NCBI GenBank assembly: GCA_017307375.1
Contig: JAFKFH010000015.1
Coordinates: 124,001-188,000 of the forward strand
Origin: Alphaproteobacteria bacterium
GTDB taxonomy: Bacteria > Pseudomonadota > Alphaproteobacteria > Ferrovibrionales > Ferrovibrionaceae
Reading direction: 5' to 3'
Length of the DNA stretch: 64,000 nt
The first letter of the stretch is position 1, and every line of letters begins with the position of its first letter. Shown here piece by piece: positions 49,133 to 57,217 of the stretch. The position numbers and the translations under genes are program-made. The notes below the pieces were generated by a model. The model was not told the origin of the DNA and ran no database searches. It saw only the letters and a list, made by a program, of their open reading frames with translations.

Positions 49133-50263
49133 TCAGTTTTTACCGGCCGTTCGGGCTGACCACGTCGATACGAGAAACATTGAAATCGACCCCGCTAAAT
49201 TGACCGCAAGTTCAGCATGTCGTGCCAAGGGCCTCACTGGCTTCTTTCCCTGGCCGTGGGAATCTCCAAGTTGGTTTCGAACGGCCGCCAGACCCCCGAC
49301 CACAGCCTGGCAGCCGCCGAGGATCGTCTTGAAAACGGCTTCCGAATGCTGGTTCGGAGCCAGTCTCAGCGATTCCGCGGCCTTGGCATAGAGTTTCGGT
49401 AGGTCATCCCTCGACCCGTACGTCCCACCCCCCTCTTCGATGATGTGCTTGCAGACGGATTCCAGTAGCGATTTTGCCGCGGTGATCGCGCCGTCCGGAT
49501 CGTTCCGCCGGCGCGCCAGCGCTTTTTCCCAAGCAGCGTGGACGCCACCCTCATCGAAGGACTTCAGCGCTTTTGAAATATCAGGGTCGGCCGGAGGTGT
49601 TCCGGTCGGCATCGACTGAACACCGTATGATGGATATCCGGACACCTGTCGTGTCACTACCAAGTGAAACCCATCGCGCTCCAGGATCGGGTTCAGGGCT
49701 TGGATAATGGCATCTTGCTCATTCTGGTTTCGGCGTTTCGGGTCAACCACGTCAGCCAAAAAGGCAAAAATCGTAGCTTGGGAGCAGTTCCGAAATCCTA
49801 CGGCATCCAGGGTATCGCGATTGCTCCAGTCATCATGGTCAACAGCGTGCCGCCAGATTTTTTCCGCAAGCGATTCACCGAAATCGATAGGCCTTTCTAT
49901 GCCCGGCCAGTGGGAACGCATCATCTCCACCAGCTCGAGGTCGCCTGATAGCGAGAAAGGTTCCAGGGCTTTCATCAGGTGCAGTCGCGTCAAGTCGGTC
50001 ACAAGGCCGCCCTCGTTCCTGAGTTGTGCGACGGCAGCCTGCAGCTTGTCGGACCGGTGATCCGCCAGGACCCGCTCGGCGATCACGAGCACCTGCTCGT
50101 CGGAAAGATTTTTCAGGCGCGACAGGACATAGGTTTTCTTGCTTGCAAATGCCTCCTGGTCGTTCCCGGGCGCCAAGCCGTACCTCTCGCACGCTGCGGG
50201 CAACTCGTAAGACTTGGTCGGATAAAGTGCTTCTGCGACCAGATGCCTAATCTGGGATTTCAT
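49133..50263 (-). CDS. AbiJ-type abortive infection protein with HEPN Abi_C domain
   Basis: This 376-residue protein has an N-terminal helical AbiJ_NTD-like region (EALYPTKSYELPAACERYGL, NLSDEQVLVIAERVL). The C-terminal Abi_C domain reads ITAAKSLLESVCKHIIEE and a closing RNQLGDSHG with Arg329 and His336, the HEPN RNase signature. Such proteins cut RNA in response to phage and stop growth. ATG 50263 is used. It starts 70 bp beyond the 3' end of the integrase and is followed by the HNH-HEPN gene. Confidence 0.82.
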   Translation of the reverse strand: MKSQIRHLVAEALYPTKSYELPAACERYGLAPGNDQEAFASKKTYVLSRLKNLSDEQVLVIAERVLADHRSDKLQAAVAQLRNEGGLVTDLTRLHLMKALEPFSLSGDLELVEMMRSHWPGIERPIDFGESLAEKIWRHAVDHDDWSNRDTLDAVGFRNCSQATIFAFLADVVDPKRRNQNEQDAIIQALNPILERDGFHLVVTRQVSGYPSYGVQSMPTGTPPADPDISKALKSFDEGGVHAAWEKALARRRNDPDGAITAAKSLLESVCKHIIEEGGGTYGSRDDLPKLYAKAAESLRLAPNQHSEAVFKTILGGCQAVVGGLAAVRNQLGDSHGQGKKPVRPLARHAELAVNLAGSISMFLVSTWSARTAGKN

Positions 50264-50330
50264 CCTTCGCCCCCCTTTTGCCGGCCGCGCGGCTTTTTAT
50301 TATGCGGCACCCGTCTCGTTCGGCGGCAAT

Positions 50331-51350
50331 CTAAAGGCCGGCGGCTTTTGTCATATTTACTCTGAACCGGCCGCGGCGGCGCTGATAGCGCCGCGTCATC
50401 TCCGCCGACGCATGCCCCATCTGTTTCTGGGCATAACGTTCGTCAATATCTGATGACGCAAAGCCAGCGCGAAGCGAATGACCGGCAAACATGGCTGATC
50501 GCTCGCCCTCCGACGCGTCGCCACGGATGCCGGCGGCGAGCGCCGTGCGCTTTACCAGGCGAGCGACGTGACGCCCGCTCAGGCGGTCGGGCAAGGCACG
50601 CATGCCGTCCTGCGAGATGCGCCGGAACACCGGCCCATGGGCAATCCGGCCAAGATGCAGCCAGGTCTCCAGCGCGCGAACAGGGCAGCTCAACTCGCTC
50701 GAGCCGCGGCCGATCTCGACCTCGCGCCAGCGCTCCCCCTTGCCCTTGATGGTGAGGAGCATCCCCTCCTCCAGGAGGGCCAACCAGCCGACGCCTTCTT
50801 CAGTCTCGCCGCGGCCGACATCCAGTCCGACGATCTCGCTGCGGCGAAGACCGCCGGCGTATCCCAGCAGCAAGATGCTGCGATCGCGCAGACCACGCAG
50901 ATCGCGGCCGTCAATCTCAGCCATACGGATGACGTCTTCCGCCAGCACCGGCTCCTTGCCGACGGACGGGCGCGCGTAGGTGCGGCGGATGCCGGCAAGG
51001 ACCTGGGCGATATGCGGGTCTCGCCGATCGATCACGAGGCCGCGCTGGGTGTAGTGCCAGCTCAGCCCGGCTAGGCGGCGCTCCAGGGTGCCTACGGATA
51101 TCTGTTCGCCGGCGCGACCCGTGGCGCAAGCCGTGAGGTAGAGGCCGATCGTCGGCGGCGACGGCGGCAGGGCCGACAGCCCCTTGGAAGCACACCAGGC
51201 GGAGAAATGGCGCCAGTCAGCCCCGTACGCGCGCCGGGTGTTGGCCGATTGTGCTCGACGGGCGAACTCGCGGGCCTTCTCGGCGAGGGTCTCCAGATGG
51301 GAGAGCTCTGTCGGTGTCGCCGCCAGGGCGGGGAGGGTCTCGTCGGTCAC
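50331..51350 (-). CDS. Tyrosine site-specific recombinase (intact copy)
   Basis: This 339-residue recombinase has an N-terminal SAM-like core-binding domain (ANTRRAYGADWRHFSAWC). The catalytic domain has Arg in GGLRRSEI, HSLRAGF, and GHASAEMTRRY with the nucleophilic Tyr. The C-terminus is basic. It resembles XerC-like integrases of plasmids rather than lambda-type phage integrases. A truncated near-copy is at 6217. Two large inverted repeats lie 33-90 bp upstream of its start and are candidate binding or crossover sites. It closes the second defence cargo. Confidence 0.92.
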   Translation of the reverse strand: MTDETLPALAATPTELSHLETLAEKAREFARRAQSANTRRAYGADWRHFSAWCASKGLSALPPSPPTIGLYLTACATGRAGEQISVGTLERRLAGLSWHYTQRGLVIDRRDPHIAQVLAGIRRTYARPSVGKEPVLAEDVIRMAEIDGRDLRGLRDRSILLLGYAGGLRRSEIVGLDVGRGETEEGVGWLALLEEGMLLTIKGKGERWREVEIGRGSSELSCPVRALETWLHLGRIAHGPVFRRISQDGMRALPDRLSGRHVARLVKRTALAAGIRGDASEGERSAMFAGHSLRAGFASSDIDERYAQKQMGHASAEMTRRYQRRRGRFRVNMTKAAGL

Positions 51351-51382
51351 CGAGAGGGTTCCGGGGCTGTTTTCGGCCTTTT

Positions 51383-51402
51383 CAGCCTATCCGAATAGGC
51401 TG
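51383..51402. repeat. 8 bp hairpin upstream of integrase
   Basis: CAGCCTAT (51383-51390) and ATAGGCTG (51395-51402) form a perfect inverted repeat around CCGA. It lies 33 bp before the integrase start and 8 bp from a larger dyad. It could be an operator or an accessory recombinase site. Confidence 0.6.
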
Positions 51403-51409
51403 CGGAAAT

Positions 51410-51440
51410 CATGTCCGATAATTGAAACTTATCGGACATG
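51410..51440. repeat. 12 bp inverted repeat with 7 bp centre, possible recombination core
   Basis: CATGTCCGATAA (51410-51421) and TTATCGGACATG (51429-51440) are perfect 12 bp arms around TTGAAAC. Tyrosine recombinase cores have paired 11-13 bp arms around a 6-8 bp crossover region, so size and place, between the integrase and the DUF1403 gene, fit such a site. An operator for a divergent promoter is the other option. Confidence 0.6.
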
Positions 51441-51505
51441 GAGTACCTCAGAGAGGTGGGGCGCTTTAAGGTTGATTTTCAGCTTAAAAGCGCCCTCAGC
51501 CTGCT

Positions 51506-52450
51506 ATGATTCCGGCGATGGTTTTCGATGGAGAGCAGCCGCCGACGGATCTGCAGCGCCCGCCGCCCTGGATTCATAGCGCCGGGGCGGGGGAGCACGA
51601 GCTGGACGCGGCGGGTGCGGCCGGCGCAGCACTCGCCCTGTTCCATGCGGCCGCCAGCGGCGATCTGCCAGGACGCGGGGCCTGGCTCGACCGCCAGGCG
51701 CTGCGCGCCGCCGTCGCCTGCTGCGCAGCCGCGGGGCGGCGCGAGGGTGAGCCCGAGATACGCGATAGCCTGCATATGACAGCTGCCGGCATTGATCCGG
51801 GGCCGGCCGGCCGGCTGTACGTTTTCTGGCGGGGGGCGGTGCGCTGCTCGCCCGAGCTTGATGACGACAAAGTCTCAGCAGGCCGGCGGCTGCTCGGGTT
51901 GGCTCCTGCCACGGGCGACGACCTGGTTGCCGCGGCCCGCGAGCTCGCCGACGGAGACCGGCTGGGCCTTTCCGCGGTGGTCGAGCTGGTCGGCCGGTGC
52001 GCGTCGCGGCCGGCGGAGGTCGAGCCCTTCGCCTTGTGGCTGGCCGATGTGGTGCTGGCCCGCCGGTCCGGCTGGCCAGTCGCCGTGCCGCTGCTGGCGG
52101 GCGCGCTGCAGCGGCCGCGAGGCGGCGTCGGCCGTCTGTTGCGGCGTGAGCCCGACAACTGGCGCCGGCAGATTCTGGCTGCTCTCGCCGCTACCGCGAT
52201 CGAGGGTCTGGCGCTCGCACAGGATCTTGCCGGCCGCGCCGGCAGGCTTCAGGCGGCCATCCCCCGCCTTCGCGCCAAGGGGGCCGGGCCCTTGCTGACG
52301 GCAGTGCTGGAGCGGGATGCGGTGGCGCCGTCGGCACCGCTCGCCACGATGACCAGCCGCAGCCGCCGCCGGCTGTTCGATCGCCTGGTGACGCTCGGCC
52401 TGGTCCGCGAGCTGACCGGGCGTCCGAGCTTCCGCCTCTACGGGTTATGA
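51506..52450 (+). CDS. DUF1403 family protein
   Basis: This 314-residue protein has the DUF1403 layout: AGAAGAALALFHAAASGDLP, WLDRQALRAAVACCAAAGRREGEPEIRDSLHM, and a closing winged-helix-like SRSRRRLFDRLVTLGLVRELTGRPSFRLY. The family is known mainly from alphaproteobacterial plasmids, usually right before a ScpB gene. Its role is unknown, and partition or chromosome organisation is suspected from context. The stop overlaps the ScpB start (ATGA). Confidence 0.85.
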   Translation: MIPAMVFDGEQPPTDLQRPPPWIHSAGAGEHELDAAGAAGAALALFHAAASGDLPGRGAWLDRQALRAAVACCAAAGRREGEPEIRDSLHMTAAGIDPGPAGRLYVFWRGAVRCSPELDDDKVSAGRRLLGLAPATGDDLVAAARELADGDRLGLSAVVELVGRCASRPAEVEPFALWLADVVLARRSGWPVAVPLLAGALQRPRGGVGRLLRREPDNWRRQILAALAATAIEGLALAQDLAGRAGRLQAAIPRLRAKGAGPLLTAVLERDAVAPSAPLATMTSRSRRRLFDRLVTLGLVRELTGRPSFRLYGL

Positions 52451-53124
52451 CCGCCATGAAGAAATCGGCTGCCGCCCGGCCCGCCTTCGATCGCGATCTG
52501 GCCGATCTGCCGGCGGAGCTTCGCTGGCGCGAATGGATGGGGCGGGTCGAGGTGGTGCTCTTCGCTGCCGGCGAGCCGGTGCCGCGGCAGATCCTTGCCG
52601 GCCTCGTCGGCGGCGACTGCAATCTCGACCTGCTGATCGACGACATCCGGGCCGAGCTGCGGCCCCGGCCGTTCGATATTGTGCCGGTCGCCGGCGGGGC
52701 CTGGCAGTTTCGTACCCGCCCGGGCTTTGCCGACGCGATTGCCGCCGTCTCCGTGGTGCGCCAGACGCCTGAGCTCTCCGAGCTCGAAGGATTGGCGCTG
52801 ATCACCGTGGCCTATCATCAGCCGGTCACCCGCGCCGAGATCGGGCAAATTCTCGGCAAGGACATTCATCGGGATATCTTCGCCCGGCTGCGCACCGCCG
52901 GGTTGATCGGCCCCGGCCCGCGTAGCCCGGTGCCTGGTGCGCCCTATACCTTCGTCACAACCGAGCGGTTCCTAACGGTATACGGCCTCGAGACCCTACA
53001 CGATTTGCCCGATATCGAGCGCCTGCGCGATGCGGGCCTGCTGTCCAACGAGAACGTGCTGGCAGATATTTTGCCTCCTCTTGAGGACGAGGCCGAACGG
53101 GATGGAATCGAGGAAGAGGACTGA
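52447..53124 (+). CDS. scpB: ScpB-like condensin accessory protein
   Basis: This 225-residue protein has the ScpB double winged-helix pattern: VEVVLFAAGEPVPRQILAGL, DDIRAELRPRPFDIVPVAGGAWQFRTRPG, TPELSELEGLALITVAYHQPVTRAEIGQI, and GAPYTFVTTERFLTVYGLETLHDLP. ScpB joins SMC and ScpA in bacterial condensin. No smc or scpA is near, so it is a plasmid-borne stand-alone form. It ends in an acidic tail and is coupled to DUF1403. Confidence 0.88.
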   Translation: MTAMKKSAAARPAFDRDLADLPAELRWREWMGRVEVVLFAAGEPVPRQILAGLVGGDCNLDLLIDDIRAELRPRPFDIVPVAGGAWQFRTRPGFADAIAAVSVVRQTPELSELEGLALITVAYHQPVTRAEIGQILGKDIHRDIFARLRTAGLIGPGPRSPVPGAPYTFVTTERFLTVYGLETLHDLPDIERLRDAGLLSNENVLADILPPLEDEAERDGIEEED

Positions 53125-53772
53125 TCGAAGCGGCGGGGCCAGCTCCCGCTCAGCTTATTCCCCCCTGCTGCAGAGACTTTGTCGCCCGGCAAACGGACCA
53201 GGCCTTGCGTGCTACCGAGACACGCTCATCGGCGTGACGCTTGTGCTTGGGCCGCGAACTCGGTGCAGCTCGGGACCGTACCCGGCCGGAAACCGGTGCG
53301 GAAATTCCGCGTGGTTCCCGGTCGGAAAAGATCCCTAAAAATCAACAGTTTGAAACGATATGCGTCCCAAACTGTGCAGGATTATGGGTGAAATTGCAGT
53401 TTTATGGGTCCAGGTACAACTGGATACCGCAAATCGAACGGCACCCGGCCGTCCTTCCATATCCCCAGGTTATCATGAAATGATCGTTTGAGAACGCTTC
53501 CAATGCGGGACCCGACCGTCGCGGGCGGCATCGGTGGACGAATATACAAGCGAATTCAACAGGTTACGGCCGGGCCAGTGTCATCGTTTGCTGGTGAGAA
53601 CCACCATCGGCGGACAACGGCAACGGACGCCCCCTATCCTTCCCGGGAACCGGGTAGTACGGGAACAAACCCGGCCGAAAAATTCCCGGTTCCGGTTTAA
53701 AGTCCTGATATTCCTGCTAGAATCATCTGGACGCGTTTTGCGGACGAGCATCGCTGTGCGGCGGAGGCACGC
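53125..53772. promoter_or_regulatory. Structured intergenic region of about 650 bp
   Basis: No convincing gene is seen. The stretch contains an 8 bp dyad ACAGTTTG / CAAACTGT (53345-53352 and 53368-53375). A direct repeat GCAG-N2-TTATGGGT occurs twice, 20 bp apart (53376-53389 and 53396-53409). Several CCCGG/TTCCCGG-type blocks occur at 53280-53330 and 53636-53696. The 20 bp spacing puts the repeats on nearly the same DNA face, as in operators. Short open frames here have poor codon use. Confidence 0.5.
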
Positions 53773-55044
53773 TTGATCGACGACGATGATGACGGTTACC
53801 TGCCGGACGATCCCTACGGGGATGACGACGATGAGCCGGCCTTCGGCCGGCTGGAACTCGATCCGGAAATCGCAACTGTTCTACCATCGGACATCGATCC
53901 TGTCGAGTCGGGCCGGCTGGCAGACGCGCTGGCGCGCCGCGACCAGATCCTCGAGGACGAGGCGACCGGATACGCCCCGGCCGGCCCGACGTCCGGCAGC
54001 CTTGCTTCGTGCTACCTCGCCGACCTCTGCCGGCGCGAGGCGGCCGCCTCCGCGAGCCTCGACGGGCCGGCGGTCAGCCCGGAGCTGCTGGCGCTCGCGC
54101 GCTACGATCGCGCAGCCAGGCCGGTGACAAGGGCGGTGAGGGCGGCACTTGCCCTGGAGCAGGCCTGCCTCGCCGCGGCCTCGCCGATCGCCAGCAGGGA
54201 TGTCGAGTGGGTCGCGCGCCTGCTGCGCCTGGCGATCGCGGCCGATGCCAGCTGGGACCAGCCGTCGGTCGTGCGGCTGTCGCCGCCGCAGCAGCTCGAA
54301 GTCGCCGCCTGGCTGGCCACCCTGCCCTCCCAGCCTCGGCCCGGCGACATCCGCGGCCTGGCCGACTGGCTGCTGCAGATCGAGCGCACCGCCGCCTTCA
54401 CCGAGCTGCATGCCGAGCGCATCGCGCGGATCGAACGCAGCCGCGACGACTTCGATCCGCTGTCGCGCGCCATCGCCGACGAGCACCTGACCTGGACGGA
54501 AGACGGCCGGCCGGTGCGGGAGCGACTGGCGCGGCTGCTGCTCCCGCTCGGCGCCGCGCGCATCCTCGGCAGCCGGCATGCGCCGCTGTTTGTGAGCTCG
54601 GCGCTGACGACCGGCATGGACCTGGTCGACTGGCGCCAGGCCGCGCGGCTGGCGGCCGATCCGGTTGAAAGGCGCCGGCTCAGCCGCACGATCGGGCAGA
54701 GGGCCCTGCCCGTCTGGACCCGCCAGGTATTCTCGGCGCTGGAACGATCGGCGGTGGCCGAGCTCCATCGCCTGCAGCTGATCCGCGGCCTCCGCCGGCG
54801 CTGGACCGAGCGGCTGCTGGCCCGCCGCCGGAGCGCGGATGCGGCCGCGATCGTCGACCTGATCCTCAGGCGCCAGGTCTTCGCCGGCAACACGCTCGAG
54901 GAGCTCGGCATGACCCGGCGCAACGCCAACCTCTGGGTCGCGCTGCTGGTCGACGAGGGCATGGCGCGGGCCATCAGCCCGCGCGGATTCCCGATCTACC
55001 GGGTCGAGCGATTGCTGGGCGAGGGGTTTGGCTGGGCGGCTTGA
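53773..55044 (+). CDS. Large plasmid-associated hypothetical (RHE_PE00001-like)
   Basis: This 423-residue protein begins with a very acidic stretch (IDDDDDGYLPDDPYGDDDDE) and is otherwise helical. It has a core LARRDQILEDEATGY, SLASCYLADLCRREAAASASLDG, and a C-terminal helix-turn-helix-like NTLEELGMTRRNANLWVALLV. The order resembles RHE_PE00001/DUF1612-type proteins that follow scpB on alphaproteobacterial plasmids, but my match is by layout only. The start is TTG at 53773. It ends 12 bases before the first parS-like palindrome. Confidence 0.6.
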   Translation: MIDDDDDGYLPDDPYGDDDDEPAFGRLELDPEIATVLPSDIDPVESGRLADALARRDQILEDEATGYAPAGPTSGSLASCYLADLCRREAAASASLDGPAVSPELLALARYDRAARPVTRAVRAALALEQACLAAASPIASRDVEWVARLLRLAIAADASWDQPSVVRLSPPQQLEVAAWLATLPSQPRPGDIRGLADWLLQIERTAAFTELHAERIARIERSRDDFDPLSRAIADEHLTWTEDGRPVRERLARLLLPLGAARILGSRHAPLFVSSALTTGMDLVDWRQAARLAADPVERRRLSRTIGQRALPVWTRQVFSALERSAVAELHRLQLIRGLRRRWTERLLARRRSADAAAIVDLILRRQVFAGNTLEELGMTRRNANLWVALLVDEGMARAISPRGFPIYRVERLLGEGFGWAA

Positions 55045-55056
55045 ACCATTAACGGA

Positions 55057-55080
55057 TCATCATTTCACGTGAAATGATGA
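55057..55080. promoter_or_regulatory. parS-like site 1
   Basis: A perfect 24 bp palindrome centred between 55068 and 55069, with the core TTTCACGTGAAA of ParB/Spo0J parS sites flanked by symmetric TCATCA and TGATGA. It is the longest of four sites. Confidence 0.85.
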
Positions 55081-55217
55081 CGCAGCAAAGAGCGGGCGGA
55101 TCCAGATCCATCAGTACGCCTTTGGTTCTCGGCTGCCGGACCGATGCGCAAATCCAGTTCACCACGGGCTCCTGGTCACCGACGACTGACAACCGCCCAC
55201 AAGCTTTGCCGATTACG

Positions 55218-55850
55218 TCAGGGCGTGGCGTGGCGCTCGAGAATTTCCTGCAACCGCGCCGATATCTGCCGATCGAACCCCAAAGTCGCTCGATACACTA
55301 GCGGCTGCATGAGCGTCACGCAGCCGATGAAGATAAATTGCGCGGGTGAAAGAGAAATGCCACCCCGGATGGTGAGACAGATCATTGTCGCGCAGGATAG
55401 TGCGATAGTGAGCACTGGTACGAATCTGTCGAACTGGAACCGATCGCGATACTCGTTCTCGAGCTCCTGCATTTCCTCTATCAACTTTAACTTTCCGCCG
55501 CCCCCGCTCCGCCGAGCCAAGGCAGTAAATTGTTTCACGCTTCGTCGTAGTCGGTCGAGCTTTCGACGTGGCCCCTGCGGCCACGTGGTCGAGATCACCG
55601 ACCAGCCGACAAGCAATTGGACCCAGGACAGCCAGGCACTGCTCTCTCCTAGGGAATAGCTGGGTTTCCAAAGTGCTCCGCCGCCGGCCAACGTGAACCG
55701 AGACCACCCGCCTAACCCGAAAGGATCGAATGCCGAAAGGAAAAGCCAGCAGGAAGCCCCAACCGCAACGAGGGATACGACCCAGAGGTAGCATCTTCGC
55801 CGCGTCGCCGAAATCACGCTCGTGCCGCCGAACCGAAAGAACCTCTGCAT
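55218..55850 (-). CDS. Membrane protein A of the partition region
   Basis: This 210-residue protein has about four predicted helices (VVSLVAVGASCWLFLSAF, VQLLVGWSVIST, VPVLTIALSCATMICLTI, FIFIGCVTLMQPLVY). A cytoplasmic helical stretch lies between the second and third. ATG 55850 has AAGGG nine bases upstream and is preferred over the upstream ATG at 55904, which would lie inside parS 2. It is a distant paralogue of the protein at 55943: both have (F)xPFG, then a SSAWL/MSSWQ segment and QLLVGW. Both lie between parS sites. No known family is recognised. Confidence 0.65.
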   Translation of the reverse strand: MQRFFRFGGTSVISATRRRCYLWVVSLVAVGASCWLFLSAFDPFGLGGWSRFTLAGGGALWKPSYSLGESSAWLSWVQLLVGWSVISTTWPQGPRRKLDRLRRSVKQFTALARRSGGGGKLKLIEEMQELENEYRDRFQFDRFVPVLTIALSCATMICLTIRGGISLSPAQFIFIGCVTLMQPLVYRATLGFDRQISARLQEILERHATP

Positions 55851-55900
55851 CCTGGCAACCCTTCCCATTCGATTCCCCAATACCGCGCGCACGACGCATG

Positions 55901-55918
55901 TCATTTCACGTGAAATGA
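55901..55918. promoter_or_regulatory. parS-like site 2
   Basis: The 18 bp palindrome TCATTTCACGTGAAATGA, with the ParB core TTTCACGTGAAA. It lies between the two paralogous membrane-protein genes. Confidence 0.85.
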
Positions 55919-55942
55919 TTCGGATGAGCCTCGCATTTCGAC

Positions 55943-56605
55943 CTATTGGCGAGCCGTACTCGGTGCGTGGGTTGTCTCGAGCGTACGAACTTCCGTGGAT
56001 AGCTTGATGATGGTCATCTTCGTAGCCGCCATGGCGATCAAGGGCATGAGTGCGATCAAACCGATCAGCGCCATTCCTGGTGCCGTCATGTAGTCCGTAT
56101 CGCGGTCCAGTACCGTGACGCTGACGAAGCAGGCGAGCGAGTAAACGAAGAACACGAGCGCAAGAACCGTATCGATCACCACGCCATCCCGGGCTCGAAT
56201 CTCCAATTCTTGCAGTTTTCTGCGGGCGGCCTCGTTCGCTGGTGGTTTGCCGCGGGACAAATCGTCGAGTTCCCGTTTGATCTGATCGAGCGGATCAAAA
56301 CGTCGGAGGGAGATCACAACGCTGAAGATTGCCCATCCAACGAGTAGTTGGCAGACCGATTGCCAGGAGCTCATTTTTCCAAACTGATTGACCAGCTGCT
56401 TGAACAGCGCCGGGGCGCCATGGAACCACCCAAACGGATTGAAGCTCGCGCCATAGGCGTAGCCGACCGCCACAATCTCGACAGCCAGAATGGTGCTTAG
56501 CAGCCATCGCCGGCCCATCCTTCGGGTACCGGCAGCAATAAGCCGGCTACACCACCGATTTGTGGCAGCTACGTCACGGAAAAAAACTCTGATGAGATCT
56601 ACCAT
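55943..56605 (-). CDS. Membrane protein B of the partition region
   Basis: This 220-residue protein has about four predicted helices (LLSTILAVEIVAVGYAYG, VCQLLVGWAIFSVVI, VIDTVLALVFFVYSLACFVS, MALIGLIALMPLIAMAA) and a central charged helical loop (DPLDQIKRELDDLSRGK). It shares the FNPFGW, MSSWQ and QLLVGW blocks with membrane protein A, in the same order, so they arose by duplication. It is flanked by parS 2 and parS 3. Function unknown; a link of the partition complex to the membrane is only a guess. Confidence 0.65.
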   Translation of the reverse strand: MVDLIRVFFRDVAATNRWCSRLIAAGTRRMGRRWLLSTILAVEIVAVGYAYGASFNPFGWFHGAPALFKQLVNQFGKMSSWQSVCQLLVGWAIFSVVISLRRFDPLDQIKRELDDLSRGKPPANEAARRKLQELEIRARDGVVIDTVLALVFFVYSLACFVSVTVLDRDTDYMTAPGMALIGLIALMPLIAMAATKMTIIKLSTEVRTLETTHAPSTARQ

Positions 56606-56771
56606 GCAAAAGCTCGTTGCTTTAAGTGAACCAACAGCGAGCTATGACATTAGTATTATATATAATGTTCGCAACTGAAATGGCATAGCTATCAGGAACG
56701 ACGCTTGCGCTACTCCGCCGCTGCATGCATCAGGATGCTCGTTGCAAAGACGATCGTGGCACAGGTCATGG

Positions 56772-56789
56772 TCATTTCACGTGAAATGA
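56772..56789. promoter_or_regulatory. parS-like site 3
   Basis: The 18 bp palindrome TCATTTCACGTGAAATGA. It lies 7 bases from a remnant of a parB 3' end, just as site 4 lies beside the intact parB, so site and gene end were duplicated together. Confidence 0.85.
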
Positions 56790-56796
56790 TCCCTTC

Positions 56797-56880
56797 CTAC
56801 GATAGCGGATCGTCGATGAGGGCCCGGATACCCACAAACCGATCGCGATCCCGCCGCGAAAGCATGATCCTATCGCTCAG
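56797..56880 (-). pseudogene. Remnant of a second parB 3' end
   Basis: The reverse strand encodes MLSRRDRDRFVGIRALIDDP and stops after LS at 56797. The C-terminus of the intact ParB reads VLSQQDRDRLAATRALIDDI and then LS. The match covers about 25 codons and fades upstream of 56880. No start or DNA-binding part is left. Confidence 0.7.
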
Positions 56881-57040
56881 GGCTTTCGATGTCGCGGGGA
56901 TGCTGCTGGATGCTGACATTATTGAAGGTCGCGATGTCGATGCCCTGATCGAGCGGCTCTTCGCCAATCGGGCGGTGAAGTATATCCACGCCCATAACGC
57001 GAAACAGGGTTGTTACGCCGGCCGCATCGATCGAGGCTGA
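56864..57040 (+). CDS. Small hypothetical protein
   Basis: This is a 58-residue frame with plausible protein character: DVDALIERLFANRAVKYIHA and a closing GCYAGRIDRG. I recall similar C-termini from small alphaproteobacterial proteins. It overlaps the far end of the parB remnant on the other strand. There is no clear ribosome site, so the call is tentative. Confidence 0.35.
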   Translation: MILSLRAFDVAGMLLDADIIEGRDVDALIERLFANRAVKYIHAHNAKQGCYAGRIDRG

Positions 57041-57217
57041 ACAATCGTTACGAGTGACGCATCGAGCTGACGCGCCCCGACTCCGGCCTCGACCCCGAAC
57101 CTTGCGGAGTACAGCTGACGGTCATATCTCGCGAAATAGTCGCTTGTTCGAGCAGAACACAAAAGGAAGGCCCCATATCGGGGCCCTCGCGCTGGTGATG
57201 GAGATAGCCGCCATCGT

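Noticed and set aside
6217-51350. A single 44 kb composite transposon bounded by the two integrase copies
   Set aside because: The copies are in direct orientation, one is truncated, and no terminal inverted repeats or target duplications were seen. A duplicated slot explains the arsN copies as well.
53181-53335. Possible inverted-repeat ends of an insertion sequence in the 53 kb gap
   Set aside because: The CCGG-rich blocks are not arranged as paired termini and no transposase is nearby.
53488-53776. Short plus-strand frames before the gene at 53773
   Set aside because: They have poor codon use, no ribosome sites and no similarity to known proteins. The region reads better as non-coding.
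55213-55899. Alternative minus-strand frame overlapping membrane protein A
   Set aside because: It has a similar length but is Arg-rich without hydrophobic segments. The other frame gives clear membrane helices and similarity to the neighbouring membrane protein.
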